Assembly (NCBI GenBank): GCA_016719785.1
Contig: JADJYJ010000004.1
Coordinates: 62,001-126,000, forward strand
Direction: 5' to 3'
DNA from: Candidatus Amarolinea dominans
Lineage (GTDB): Bacteria; Chloroflexota; Anaerolineae; SSC4; Amarolineaceae
Length of the DNA stretch: 64,000 nt
Made by a program: the position numbers and the translations under genes. Positions 41,812-50,503 of the stretch are shown here, in pieces. Each line of letters begins with the position of its first letter. Within the stretch, counting starts at the first letter, position 1. The notes under the pieces were generated by a model. It worked only from the letters and a program-made list of their open reading frames with translations, was not told where the DNA came from and did not search any database.

Positions 41812-44397
41812 TCAACGCGCCCGCTTGGGCAGCGCCATCGGCAGCCGCGTGCGGCGCACGCCATCGAACTGACACAGCGCATTGGCCACCGCGCCGGCCG
41901 TCGGCACCAGGCCGATCTCGCCCACCCCCTTGGCGCCGTAAGGCCCGTAGGGGTCCGGCACCTCGACGCCGATCACCTCGATCTCCGGCATTTCTTTGGC
42001 GCGCAGGATGCCGCACTGGCGCAGGCGCGTGCTCTTGAAATAGCCGCCTTCCATCGGCAGATCCTCGCTGATCGCATAGCCCAGCCCCATGTGCAACGAG
42101 CCTTCCACCTGGCCCTCGAAAAGCGTCGGGTTGAAGATCTTGCCCGCGTCATGCGCCGCCACAATCTTGGCAATCTGCCCGTCATCGTTCAAAATGACAA
42201 GTTGCGTGGCGTAGCTATACGAATAGTGGGTGGCGATACGCTCCGGGACCCCGGAAGTCTCCGTCGCCGCCTTGACCGGCGTTGTCCATTCCACGCGCCA
42301 ACTGCCCTCGTAGGCGCGGCCCACCAGGGGATCCAGGCGGCCGCCGGTCTGATCCAAATCGGCGCGCAGTTTGCGCGCCGCGTCAATCATCGCATTGCCC
42401 ACCAGCGATGTGGCGCGCGACGCGGTGGTCATGCCGGCCTCTTGCCCGGAAGCCGTGTCTACCCGCATCTCGACAATTCTGGGGTCAACGCCGGTCTCGG
42501 TACACAGAGTCTGCAAGGCGACCGTGTGTACGCCCTGCCCCATCTCGGTCCAGCCGTGGTCAACCACGATCCTGTCGGCCGCCAGCACACTGATGCGCAC
42601 GCGTGAGGCATCGGTCACGCCGTTGCCGATACCGGTATTCTTGATGCCGCAGGCCAGCCCGGCAAACCTGGCCGCACGAAACTCGTCTTCGACGGCCAGG
42701 AGCGTGGCGCGCAATCCGGCTCCGCCCTCAATCACCTGTCCCGTCGCCGTCATGCTGCCCTCAGTAATCGCGTTGTCATAGCGGAACTGCCAGCGGTCGA
42801 AGCCCCCCTGCTGGCACAGGTCGTCAATGCAACCCTCGATGGCAAAGGCCGCTTGATTGACGCCAAACCCGCGCATGGCGCCGCACGGCACGTTATTGGT
42901 GTACACTGCCACCGCCTCGATGTCCGCGACCGACACATGATACGCGCCCGTGGCGTGACCAGCGGCCCGCTCCAACACCTTGGCGCCGACCGACGCGTAG
43001 GCCCCGGAATCGCCAATGATGCGCGCCTGCACAAAAGTCAGCTTGCCGGCCGCATCGCAGCCCACGCGATAATCCAGCACCATGGGATGGCGCTTTGGGT
43101 GCATCCGAATGGACTCATCCCGCGTCAGCTTCACCTTCACCGGCCGGCGCAGCAGATAGGCGATCAGCGCCGCGTGTCCCTGCACCGACAGATCCTCCTT
43201 GCCGCCAAATCCGCCGCCGTTGGGCACCAAAATCACCCGAATTTGTTCTTCCGGCATGCCCATCAGCGCCGCAATCTGCGTGCGGTCTTCGTAGACGCCC
43301 TGGCTCTGCGAGAGCACGGTGAGTCCGTCCTCCTCCGGGTAGGCGATGGCCGCTTCCGGCTCCATATAGCCATGCTCGATGCGCTGGGTTTGATAGCGAT
43401 CCGAGGAAATGAAGGCCGATGCCCGCTGCGCCGCCTGCAGATCACCACGCTTGATGATCGTGCTGTCCAACACGTTGCCGGCGGGGTGCAACTGCGGTGC
43501 ATCGGGCAGCAGCGCCTCGAAGGGATCGGTCAGCGGCGCCAACACTTCGTAGTCAACCTCGATCTTGGTCGCCGCCAGGCGGGCCGCCTGCTCTGTCTCT
43601 GCCACGACCTCCGCCAGCACATCGCCGATGTAACGCGTCTCTTCGCCCACCGCCACCATCAACGGCCAGTCCTGCTGGATCAACCCCACATGCCGGCGCC
43701 CCGGCACATCGGCCGCGGTGACGATGCGCAGCACGCCCGGCACCTGGCTGGCGGCCGTGGTGTCCAGGCGCCGGACGCGGGCGCGTGGATAGTCACTGAA
43801 ACGCAGCGCCCCATGCAGCATGCCTTCGATCTGGATGTCATCCACGTAAGGACGTTGACCAAGCACGGCGCTGTAGGAATCGTATTTGGGATGGCGATCG
43901 CCCACATGCCCTGGCGTGACGGGCTGTGGAACCTCTTCCTCGTGCCAAATGGCGCCCGCGGCCACTTCAATCGCATCTACAATCTTCTTATACCCCGTGC
44001 AGCGGCACAGGTGCGGCGTCAGCGCCCTGGTGATCTCGTCGCGGTTGGGCTGCGGCTGGCGATTGATGAGCGCATTGGCCTGCATGACCATGCCAGGAAT
44101 GCAGAAGCCGCATTGAATGCCGCCAGTGGCCACAAAGGCGTGCGCAAAGACCCGCTGGCGATACTCGCCCAGGCCCTCTGTGGTGGTAACCTGCCCACCG
44201 TCCGCCTTCTTCATGGGCGTGACGCAGGAGAGCACCGCCTTACCGTTGAGGTCCACCGCGCAGCAGCCGCAGGCCGCCTGGGGTGAGCAGCCATCCTTGG
44301 GCGAGATGATCCCTTCATGCTGGCGCAGGTAGGTCAGCAGCGGCAGATCAGGGTCACCCTCGAAGTGCTTGAGTTGACCGTTCAGAACGAAGTTCAT
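41812..44397 (-). CDS. Fused xanthine dehydrogenase-type molybdoenzyme without FAD domain
   Basis: This encodes 861 residues. The N-terminal part has two [2Fe-2S] clusters (CSPQAACGCC...C; CGFCIPG...CRCTGY). The molybdopterin part has FGGKEDL, EMGQGVHTVALQ and the catalytic Glu in GAKGVGEIGLVP. No FAD subunit is encoded here or nearby. The fusion without FAD and the total length resemble the selenium-dependent xanthine dehydrogenase group, a resemblance from memory, so the class remains open. It is the first gene of an operon with a BMP-type importer, so purine oxidation after uptake is the simplest role. Confidence 0.9.
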   Translation of the reverse strand: MNFVLNGQLKHFEGDPDLPLLTYLRQHEGIISPKDGCSPQAACGCCAVDLNGKAVLSCVTPMKKADGGQVTTTEGLGEYRQRVFAHAFVATGGIQCGFCIPGMVMQANALINRQPQPNRDEITRALTPHLCRCTGYKKIVDAIEVAAGAIWHEEEVPQPVTPGHVGDRHPKYDSYSAVLGQRPYVDDIQIEGMLHGALRFSDYPRARVRRLDTTAASQVPGVLRIVTAADVPGRRHVGLIQQDWPLMVAVGEETRYIGDVLAEVVAETEQAARLAATKIEVDYEVLAPLTDPFEALLPDAPQLHPAGNVLDSTIIKRGDLQAAQRASAFISSDRYQTQRIEHGYMEPEAAIAYPEEDGLTVLSQSQGVYEDRTQIAALMGMPEEQIRVILVPNGGGFGGKEDLSVQGHAALIAYLLRRPVKVKLTRDESIRMHPKRHPMVLDYRVGCDAAGKLTFVQARIIGDSGAYASVGAKVLERAAGHATGAYHVSVADIEAVAVYTNNVPCGAMRGFGVNQAAFAIEGCIDDLCQQGGFDRWQFRYDNAITEGSMTATGQVIEGGAGLRATLLAVEDEFRAARFAGLACGIKNTGIGNGVTDASRVRISVLAADRIVVDHGWTEMGQGVHTVALQTLCTETGVDPRIVEMRVDTASGQEAGMTTASRATSLVGNAMIDAARKLRADLDQTGGRLDPLVGRAYEGSWRVEWTTPVKAATETSGVPERIATHYSYSYATQLVILNDDGQIAKIVAAHDAGKIFNPTLFEGQVEGSLHMGLGYAISEDLPMEGGYFKSTRLRQCGILRAKEMPEIEVIGVEVPDPYGPYGAKGVGEIGLVPTAGAVANALCQFDGVRRTRLPMALPKRAR

Positions 44398-44556
44398 AGC
44401 GCTTTCCCTTGTTTCGGTGAAAAGTCGTCAGCGTTTCAGATCGGCATGCCAGGCCGGTCGGGGCATTTACAACCGAGGAATCAAACTCCAATTATCTTAC
44501 CCCAAAGGCGTATCAAATGTCAAACTGGCCGCCCAAAATAGTGAGGGGAAGCGCCT

Positions 44557-44608
44557 GAAAACAACAAGCCACGCCGTCAGCAGATTGTTCTGCTGGCGGC
44601 GTGGCTTG
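44557..44608 (-). terminator. Terminator of the MacAB-like operon
   Basis: CAAGCCACGCCG(T)CAGCAG pairs with CTGCTG(G)CGGCGTGGCTTG, followed on the minus strand by TTGTTTTC. It lies about 30 bases after the permease stop and about 160 bases upstream of the xanthine dehydrogenase start. Confidence 0.8.
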
Positions 44609-44636
44609 CCTGCGGGGGGGACTGACGATCGGACTT

Positions 44637-45869
44637 CTATTCGTAGCGCAGCGCGTCGATCGGATTCAGACTGGCGGCGCGGTTGGCCGGGTAGAGGCCG
44701 AAGAAGACTCCGATCGCCAGCGAGACGGCCAGGGCCAGCACCACACTTTGGCTGGTCACTACGGCCTGGCTGCTGCCCAGCAATGGCGTGATGATCTGGG
44801 CGCCGACGACACCGAGCGCCACGCCGACCACACCACCCAGGGCACTCATGACAATCGCCTCCGTCAGGAATTGCACCAGGATGTCCCCGCGCTTGGCCCC
44901 CACGGCCTTGCGCAGACCAATCTCGCGCGTGCGTTCGGTGACGCTGACCAGCATGATGTTCATGATGCCGATACCGCCCACCAGGAGCGAGATGGCCGCA
45001 ATGCTGCCCAGCAAAGTCGTGAAGGTTCCCGATGTCTCCGCGACGCTGCTCAGGATGTCGGCCTGGTTTTGCACCAGGAAGTCGTTATCCGCGCCGGTTG
45101 CCAGGCCATGCAGGGTGCGTAGAATTGCCGTCACCTGCGCCTGCGCCAGGTCCATCTCCTCGGCCGTGCGCACCTGCAGGTTGATCGAGCGCAGGGTGAT
45201 GGTGCCCGCGCCGCCCAGCTTGAGCTGCGCGGTGCGCAACGGCATGATGATGATGTCATCCTGATTTTGCGGCCCGCTTTGCCCCTTGGACTTCAACACG
45301 CCGATCACTTCGTAGTTCTGGCGGTTGATGCGCACCGTCTCGCCGATGGCATTCACCTCACTACTGCCAAACAGATCCTCCACCACCGATGTGCCAAGCA
45401 CGACCACCATCGCCACGTTTTCATTGTCTCCCTGCGTCAGGAATCGTCCGCGTGTGACGGTTGTGTTGCGCACGGTGGCATACTCCTCAGTGACACCGTT
45501 GATGGTCGTCGAGGTCGTGCTGCCGCCATACGTCACCGTGGCGTTGGCGCTGTACAGCGGCGCCACCTGGCTAACCGACGTAGCCAGACTCTTGATCGCG
45601 TTCACGTCGTTCATGGTCAACGTGCGGCTGCTCTGCTGCAGGCCGCTCTGTGAGAAGCCAAAGTTCGACATCGCGGTCACAGTGACCAGGTTCGATCCTA
45701 ACGATTGAAACTGGCTCACCACCTGCGCCTGTGCGCCTGTGCCTGCGGCTACCAGGGCGATGACCGCCGCGACACCAATCACAATTCCCAGCATGGTCAG
45801 CACGGTTCGCATCGTGTGTGCGGTCAGCGAACTCACGGCCACGCGTAACACCATCATGAGCTTCTTCAT
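44637..45869 (-). CDS. MacB-type ABC exporter permease
   Basis: This encodes 410 residues. One N-terminal helix (MRTVLTMLGIVIGVAAVIALVA), a large extracellular MacB-PCD domain (about 45-270) and three C-terminal helices with GGIGIMNIMLVSVTERTREIGLRKA[VM]GA. Such permeases act with separate ATPases in exporting peptides or macrolides. AAAAGGAG lies upstream of the start. It is last in ATPase-adaptor-adaptor-permease. Confidence 0.93.
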   Translation of the reverse strand: MKKLMMVLRVAVSSLTAHTMRTVLTMLGIVIGVAAVIALVAAGTGAQAQVVSQFQSLGSNLVTVTAMSNFGFSQSGLQQSSRTLTMNDVNAIKSLATSVSQVAPLYSANATVTYGGSTTSTTINGVTEEYATVRNTTVTRGRFLTQGDNENVAMVVVLGTSVVEDLFGSSEVNAIGETVRINRQNYEVIGVLKSKGQSGPQNQDDIIIMPLRTAQLKLGGAGTITLRSINLQVRTAEEMDLAQAQVTAILRTLHGLATGADNDFLVQNQADILSSVAETSGTFTTLLGSIAAISLLVGGIGIMNIMLVSVTERTREIGLRKAVGAKRGDILVQFLTEAIVMSALGGVVGVALGVVGAQIITPLLGSSQAVVTSQSVVLALAVSLAIGVFFGLYPANRAASLNPIDALRYE

Positions 45870-45881
45870 CGGTGACTCCTT

Positions 45882-47537
45882 TTAGCGCCCACCCAACTGC
45901 CGGGTGACATTCATCATCATACTGCCGCCGGAGCCGCCTCCGCTGCTGGCGCTGCTCGTGGTGGAGGCCATCTGCACAACAACCTGGTCGCCGGGGTTGA
46001 GACCCTTGACGATCTGCGTGTAGATCCCATCGCTCAGCCCCACCTCGACCGGCACCGCCACCGGATCGCCATTCGGATCGGTGGTATTCGGCACGAGCAC
46101 CTGGTAAAGGCCGTTGGCTTTGGTCAGGGCCAGAGTGGGCACCAACAGGGCATCGGCAGCCTGACCGACCTGGATTTCGACGTTGGCGGTCATGCCGACG
46201 AGGAGGGCCAGGTTGTCGGCGCCGCTGAGAGAGACCGGCACGGCGTAGACCATGACCCCGCCTTGCAGCGAGCCTTGCAGGGGCACGGTGAGCACCTTGC
46301 CCTGCAACGACTGGCCGGGGAAGGCGTCGAAGGTGATGGTGGCATCCTGCCCGGCGCTGATCTGGCGGATGGTCGTCTCGTCCACCGAGGCGACGACCTG
46401 CAGGGTCCCCAGATTGGCGAGGGTGAGGATGGTCGTGTTGGCGGTCACCTGGTCATCCACGTTGACGTTGGTTTGCAGGATGGCGCCGGCGAAGGGCGCC
46501 AGCAACCGGGCGCCGGCGAGGGCGGCTTCGGCATCGCCCAGGGTCAGCCGTTTCTTATCCACGGCGGCCTGGGCAGCGGCGATCTTGGTGGCATCGGCGC
46601 CGGCGTCGAGGTCGGTGCGCGCTTCCTGGGCGGCCTGCAGCGCGACTTCGGCCTGGTGCAGGGCGAGTTCGGCCTGCGCCAGCGCCAGCTTATCGCCGCC
46701 GGCCTGTGCCTCGGCCAATGCCTCCTGCGCATCCGCCAGCACGACGTTGGCCTTCGCCGCCTCGGCCGCTCTGGATTGGCGCGCCAGCTCACGCTCAACC
46801 TGCACGCGCGCCAGGTCAACCTGCGCCGCGGCCAGCGAAACCTGGTCGTCGGGAATCTCAGCGATCTGCTCCGCGTTCGGGTTGCTCAGCGCCTGCAGCT
46901 CGGTAATGCGGCGCTGATACCAACTCACGGTGTACTGTAAATCGCGTTCGCTCTTGGCCAGTGATTCATGGCCGGCCAGCGTGGCCTGAAGTTGCAAGAG
47001 AGCCAGGCTATCCTGCGCGTCTTGCACGGCGCTGCGCAGGCTGGTCAGGTCCGGCGACTTGAAATCGGCCAACTTGTCATTGGCTTGGGCCAACGCCTGC
47101 TTCGCCGTGGAGACAGCCACATCGGCCTGGGCAATTGCCAGGGTCGTGGCCGGCGTCTGCAGATCGCTCAAGGCTTCCTCGGCCGCCTGCAGATCGCTCC
47201 GGGCCTGATCCCGCGCCTGCTCATACGGCGCCGGGTCAATCGTTGCCAGCACCTGCCCGGTTGTCACCACGTTGCCGGCCTGCACCGCCAGGGTGAGCAG
47301 ATTGGTTGTCCCGCTCATCTGCTCGAAGGCCAGATTAGCGCTCTGCTTGGCCTCCAACTGCCCCACCACACTCAGGCTCGAGTTGAGAGATCCCTGGGTC
47401 ACATCCACAATCTGTGTGTAAGTTTGACCGCTTGCGCTGCTGGCCGTGGTCGCGGCCCGGCTCTGATAGAACCAATACCCACCTGCTGTCACGGCAACCA
47501 GGACGGCTGCCAATAAGATTCTGATCGTGCGTTTCAT
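45882..47537 (-). CDS. MacA/HlyD-like exporter adaptor (long)
   Basis: This encodes 551 residues. N-terminal membrane segment, a lipoyl-like half (LAVQAGNVVTTGQVLATI), a long coiled-coil hairpin (about 100-330), the return lipoyl half (LLAPFAGAILQTNVNV), a beta-barrel domain (about 365-440) and a membrane-proximal domain. A Gly/Ser-rich C-terminus follows. It links the permease to extracellular substrate. It shares nearly identical DNA with the adjacent adaptor gene. Confidence 0.92.
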   Translation of the reverse strand: MKRTIRILLAAVLVAVTAGGYWFYQSRAATTASSASGQTYTQIVDVTQGSLNSSLSVVGQLEAKQSANLAFEQMSGTTNLLTLAVQAGNVVTTGQVLATIDPAPYEQARDQARSDLQAAEEALSDLQTPATTLAIAQADVAVSTAKQALAQANDKLADFKSPDLTSLRSAVQDAQDSLALLQLQATLAGHESLAKSERDLQYTVSWYQRRITELQALSNPNAEQIAEIPDDQVSLAAAQVDLARVQVERELARQSRAAEAAKANVVLADAQEALAEAQAGGDKLALAQAELALHQAEVALQAAQEARTDLDAGADATKIAAAQAAVDKKRLTLGDAEAALAGARLLAPFAGAILQTNVNVDDQVTANTTILTLANLGTLQVVASVDETTIRQISAGQDATITFDAFPGQSLQGKVLTVPLQGSLQGGVMVYAVPVSLSGADNLALLVGMTANVEIQVGQAADALLVPTLALTKANGLYQVLVPNTTDPNGDPVAVPVEVGLSDGIYTQIVKGLNPGDQVVVQMASTTSSASSGGGSGGSMMMNVTRQLGGR

Positions 47538-47565
47538 GTTTTTTACCTCTTTTACCTCGCTTCGG

Positions 47566-49047
47566 TTACGGGCGCGTGCCGCCCGCTGATGATGGCGGCG
47601 CCGGTGGCGCCCCGCCGTCCATCGCGCCCATGCCGCCTGGCCCGCCCATCATCTGCGGGCTACTGGTGGTGGAGGCAATCTGGACGACGACCTGGTCGCC
47701 GGGGTTGAGGCCCTTGACGATCTGAGTGTAGGCGCCATCGCTGAGACCGATTTCCACCGGCACAGCGACCGGATCGCCATTCGGATCGGCGCTGTTCGGC
47801 ACGAGCACCTGGTAAAGGCCGTTGGCTTTGGTCAAGGCCAGGGTGGGCACCAGCAGGGCATCGGCAGCCTGACCGACCTGGATTTCGACGTTGGCGGTCA
47901 TGCCGAGGGTCCCCAGATTGGCGAGGGTGAGGATGGTCGTGTTGGCGGTCACCTGGTCATCCACGTTGACGTTGGTTTGCAGGATGGCGCCGGCGAAGGG
48001 CGCCAGCAACCGGGCGCCGGCGAGGGCGGCTTCGGCTTCGCCCAGGGTCAGCCGTTTCTTATCCACGGCGGCCTGGGCAGCGGCGATCTTGGTAGCATCG
48101 GCGCCGGCGTCGAGGTCGGTGCGCGCTTCCTGGGCGGCCTGCAGCGCGACTTCGGCCTGGTGCAGGGCGAGTTCGGCCTGCGCCAGCGCCAGCTTGTCAC
48201 CGCCCGCCTGCGCCTCGGCCAATGCCTCCTGCGCATCCGCCAGCGCCTGTTGACTGCGGCGCAGCGTCATCTGCGCCTGCAAGGCGCTCACCTGGCGGCT
48301 GATCTGATACGTCACGCGCGTGTCCTGCGCGTCCATCATCTTGTTGTAGGCCACCTGCAGCCGGTCCCGGTAGTAGTCGTCGGTGTACTCTTCCACGGCC
48401 AGCCGTTGATAATCAGCCGTTGGGGTTGCCTCGGCCGTTTGCAGCCTTGCCAGTTGTTTCCTGGCTGCGCTGTCCTCTTGCTGTGCCAGCACATCGGCCT
48501 GCGCCGTGGCCAGCGCGCTCTGCGCACTCGCCACGGCCGCCTTCAGGCTGGGCAAATCAGGGTTTACCAACGCATCGAGTGCGTCTTGCGCTTGCTGCAA
48601 CTGAACCTGGGCTGCCGCCACGGCCACGTCGGCCTGGGCAATTGCCAGGGCCGTGGCCGGCGTCTGCAGATCGCTCAAGGTCTCCTCGGCTGCCTGCAGA
48701 TCGCTCCGGGCCTGATCGCGCGCCTGTTCATAGGTCGCCTGGTCAATCGTCGCCAGGACCTGCCCGGCGGTTACCACGTTGCCGGCCTGCACCGCCAGGG
48801 TGAGCAGGTTGGTTGTCCCGCTCATCCGCTCGAAGGCCAGGTCGGCGCTCTGCTCGGCCTCCAACTGACCGACAACGCTGAGGGTGGCGTTCAACCTTCC
48901 CTGCGTCACCGCCACCACCTGCGTGTAGGTCCGCGCACTCACGCTGCTGGCGGTCGCTGCGCGACCGAAAAAGGTCCAATATCCGCCGCCGGCGACGGCC
49001 AGCGTGACGATGACAATCCCAATCATCAAACGCCCATTGTGTTTCAT
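47566..49047 (-). CDS. MacA/HlyD-like exporter adaptor (short, beta-barrel segment missing)
   Basis: This encodes 493 residues, paralogous to the next gene. The hairpin middle differs, but residues around 245-400 are nearly identical. ILTLANLGTL is joined directly to GMTANVEIQVG, where the long paralogue has 68 additional residues that form the beta-barrel. The corresponding 204 bases (46199-46402) are absent in frame. It overlaps the ATPase stop by 4 bases. It may have lost or modified function, or may be an assembly collapse. Confidence 0.9.
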   Translation of the reverse strand: MKHNGRLMIGIVIVTLAVAGGGYWTFFGRAATASSVSARTYTQVVAVTQGRLNATLSVVGQLEAEQSADLAFERMSGTTNLLTLAVQAGNVVTAGQVLATIDQATYEQARDQARSDLQAAEETLSDLQTPATALAIAQADVAVAAAQVQLQQAQDALDALVNPDLPSLKAAVASAQSALATAQADVLAQQEDSAARKQLARLQTAEATPTADYQRLAVEEYTDDYYRDRLQVAYNKMMDAQDTRVTYQISRQVSALQAQMTLRRSQQALADAQEALAEAQAGGDKLALAQAELALHQAEVALQAAQEARTDLDAGADATKIAAAQAAVDKKRLTLGEAEAALAGARLLAPFAGAILQTNVNVDDQVTANTTILTLANLGTLGMTANVEIQVGQAADALLVPTLALTKANGLYQVLVPNSADPNGDPVAVPVEIGLSDGAYTQIVKGLNPGDQVVVQIASTTSSPQMMGGPGGMGAMDGGAPPAPPSSAGGTRP

Positions 49048-49823
49048 ACATAGCTCCCTTCGGCTGTTTGGGCGGTTCCCGCACCCTTCACTTCGATGTT
49101 GGCATGCCCGTTTGTGCCCGCGCGTCGCGGCGCGCTGACGGGTGTATCGCTCACGATCAGGCCGTCCTGCAGGCGCACGATGCGCCGCGTGTGGCTGGCG
49201 ATGTCTGGCTCGTGGGTGATAAACATGATCGTGATGCCCTTCTGTTCGTTCAACTCCTGGAAAATGCGCATCACCTCTTCGCCGGCCTTCGAATCGAGGT
49301 TGCCGGTCGGCTCATCGGCCAGGATCAGGCTGGGGTGATTGACCAGGGCACGGGCAATCGCCACGCGCTGCTGCTGGCCGCCGGAGAGTTCGTTGGGCTT
49401 GTGATGCAGGCGATCGCCCAGCCCGACCATCTCCAGGGCCGCGACGCAGCGGTCGCGGCCCTGGCTGATACCGGCGTAGATCAAGGGCAATTCCACATTG
49501 GCCAGGGCCGAGGTGCGCGGCAGCAGATTGAAGCTCTGAAAGACAAAGCCGATCTTCTGGTTGCGAATTTCCGATAATGCGTTGGGGGCCATCCGACTGA
49601 CATTCTGCCCGGCAAGCAGATAGGTGCCACCGGTCGGCACATCGAGCGCGCCCAGGATGTTCATCAGGGTGGTTTTGCCCGAACCGGATGGCCCCATGAT
49701 CGCCATCATCTCACCGGGGCGAACTTCCAGCGAGACCCCGCGCAGCGCCTGCACGGTGACCTCGCCCATCTGATAGGTTTTCGTCACGTTTTCGATTGAA
49801 ATCAGAGCCTGGTCTTGACTCAT
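49044..49823 (-). CDS. MacB/LolD-like ABC exporter ATPase
   Basis: This encodes 259 residues with Walker A MGPSGSGKTT, Q-loop FVFQSFNLLP, signature LSGGQQQRVAIARAL, Walker B LILADEPTGNLD and the switch histidine FITHEP. The IENVTKTYQMGEV start is typical. A C-terminal extension of about 30 residues is not conserved. First gene of the exporter operon. Confidence 0.95.
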   Translation of the reverse strand: MSQDQALISIENVTKTYQMGEVTVQALRGVSLEVRPGEMMAIMGPSGSGKTTLMNILGALDVPTGGTYLLAGQNVSRMAPNALSEIRNQKIGFVFQSFNLLPRTSALANVELPLIYAGISQGRDRCVAALEMVGLGDRLHHKPNELSGGQQQRVAIARALVNHPSLILADEPTGNLDSKAGEEVMRIFQELNEQKGITIMFITHEPDIASHTRRIVRLQDGLIVSDTPVSAPRRAGTNGHANIEVKGAGTAQTAEGSYV

Positions 49824-50216
49824 CGCGTGTTCTCCTCTCGTTTCATGTCGGTTACGGAAAGCGCACCTGGCCTTCCTTACACGACCATTGTCACGCCGGG
49901 GCCTGAGACACGGCTAAGCGAGAACTGAGGAGAGACTGAGAAGAGAATGAGAAGAGACTGAAAAATGGAGAATCCATGTCAGAGTAGGGGCGCACCCTTG
50001 CGGTCGCCCACGCGGGCAGGTCGCCCACGCGGGCAGGTCGCCCACACGGGCAGGCGCAAGGCCATGCCCCTGCCCCGGATTATTGAGTCTGAGAGGGTCG
50101 TTGTTGCGATCCGACAAAAGTCGGAGAACCAGGGTGACTGACATGCTATCCTGAGAATCTGTCAACCGACAAACTCCCGTTCGTCTATTGTGTGTATCAT
50201 GTGCAGGAGGTTCAAG
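49824..50216. other. Intergenic region with microrepeats
   Basis: No gene is seen. The region contains a purine-rich GAGAAGAGAATGAGAAGAGACTGA stretch-like microrepeat at about 49918-49966, the 17-bp triple repeat at 50004-50054 and the GCAGGAGG ribosome-binding site of the next gene. Confidence 0.6.
50004..50054. repeat. Three tandem copies of a 17-bp unit
   Basis: TCGCCCACGCGGGCAGG repeats three times with one base difference in the third copy. Each unit holds a partial GCCC...GGGC palindrome. Confidence 0.9.
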
Positions 50217-50450
50217 ATGCAGTTCGTCAAGTTTATGACCAGTGGCATGGGGCGCGCAGCACGAATCGTGCTGGGTCTCGTCATTATGAGCGTTGGGCTG
50301 TTCGTTGTGAAGGGTACGATGGGCACGGTCCTCGCCATCGTGGCGTTGGTGCCCATGTCCGGAGGCCTATTCGATTTTTGCCTGATCGGCCGCGCCTTGG
50401 GTTATCCGCTCAGCGGCGCGTCCGCGCGCAAGCAGTTGGCCGGTAAGTAG
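50217..50450 (+). CDS. DUF2892/YgaP-like small membrane protein
   Basis: This encodes 77 residues with two hydrophobic helices (GRAARIVLGLVIMSVGLFVV; TVLAIVALVPMSGGLFDFC) and the ending LIGRALGYPLSG. It fits the YgaP-like transmembrane domain (DUF2892), here without a rhodanese domain. The ATG 50217 has AGGAGG upstream. It is flanked by repeats and alone on the plus strand. Confidence 0.82.
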   Translation: MQFVKFMTSGMGRAARIVLGLVIMSVGLFVVKGTMGTVLAIVALVPMSGGLFDFCLIGRALGYPLSGASARKQLAGK

Positions 50451-50503
50451 TCGGCCTCCCCCTTGCGCAGGCTGGCTGCTCCACGCAGCGTCGGGCAAGC
50501 CCC

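Noticed and set aside
42853..44286. Plus-strand frame of 477 residues
   Set aside because: Antisense of the xanthine dehydrogenase gene, Arg/His-rich and without motifs.
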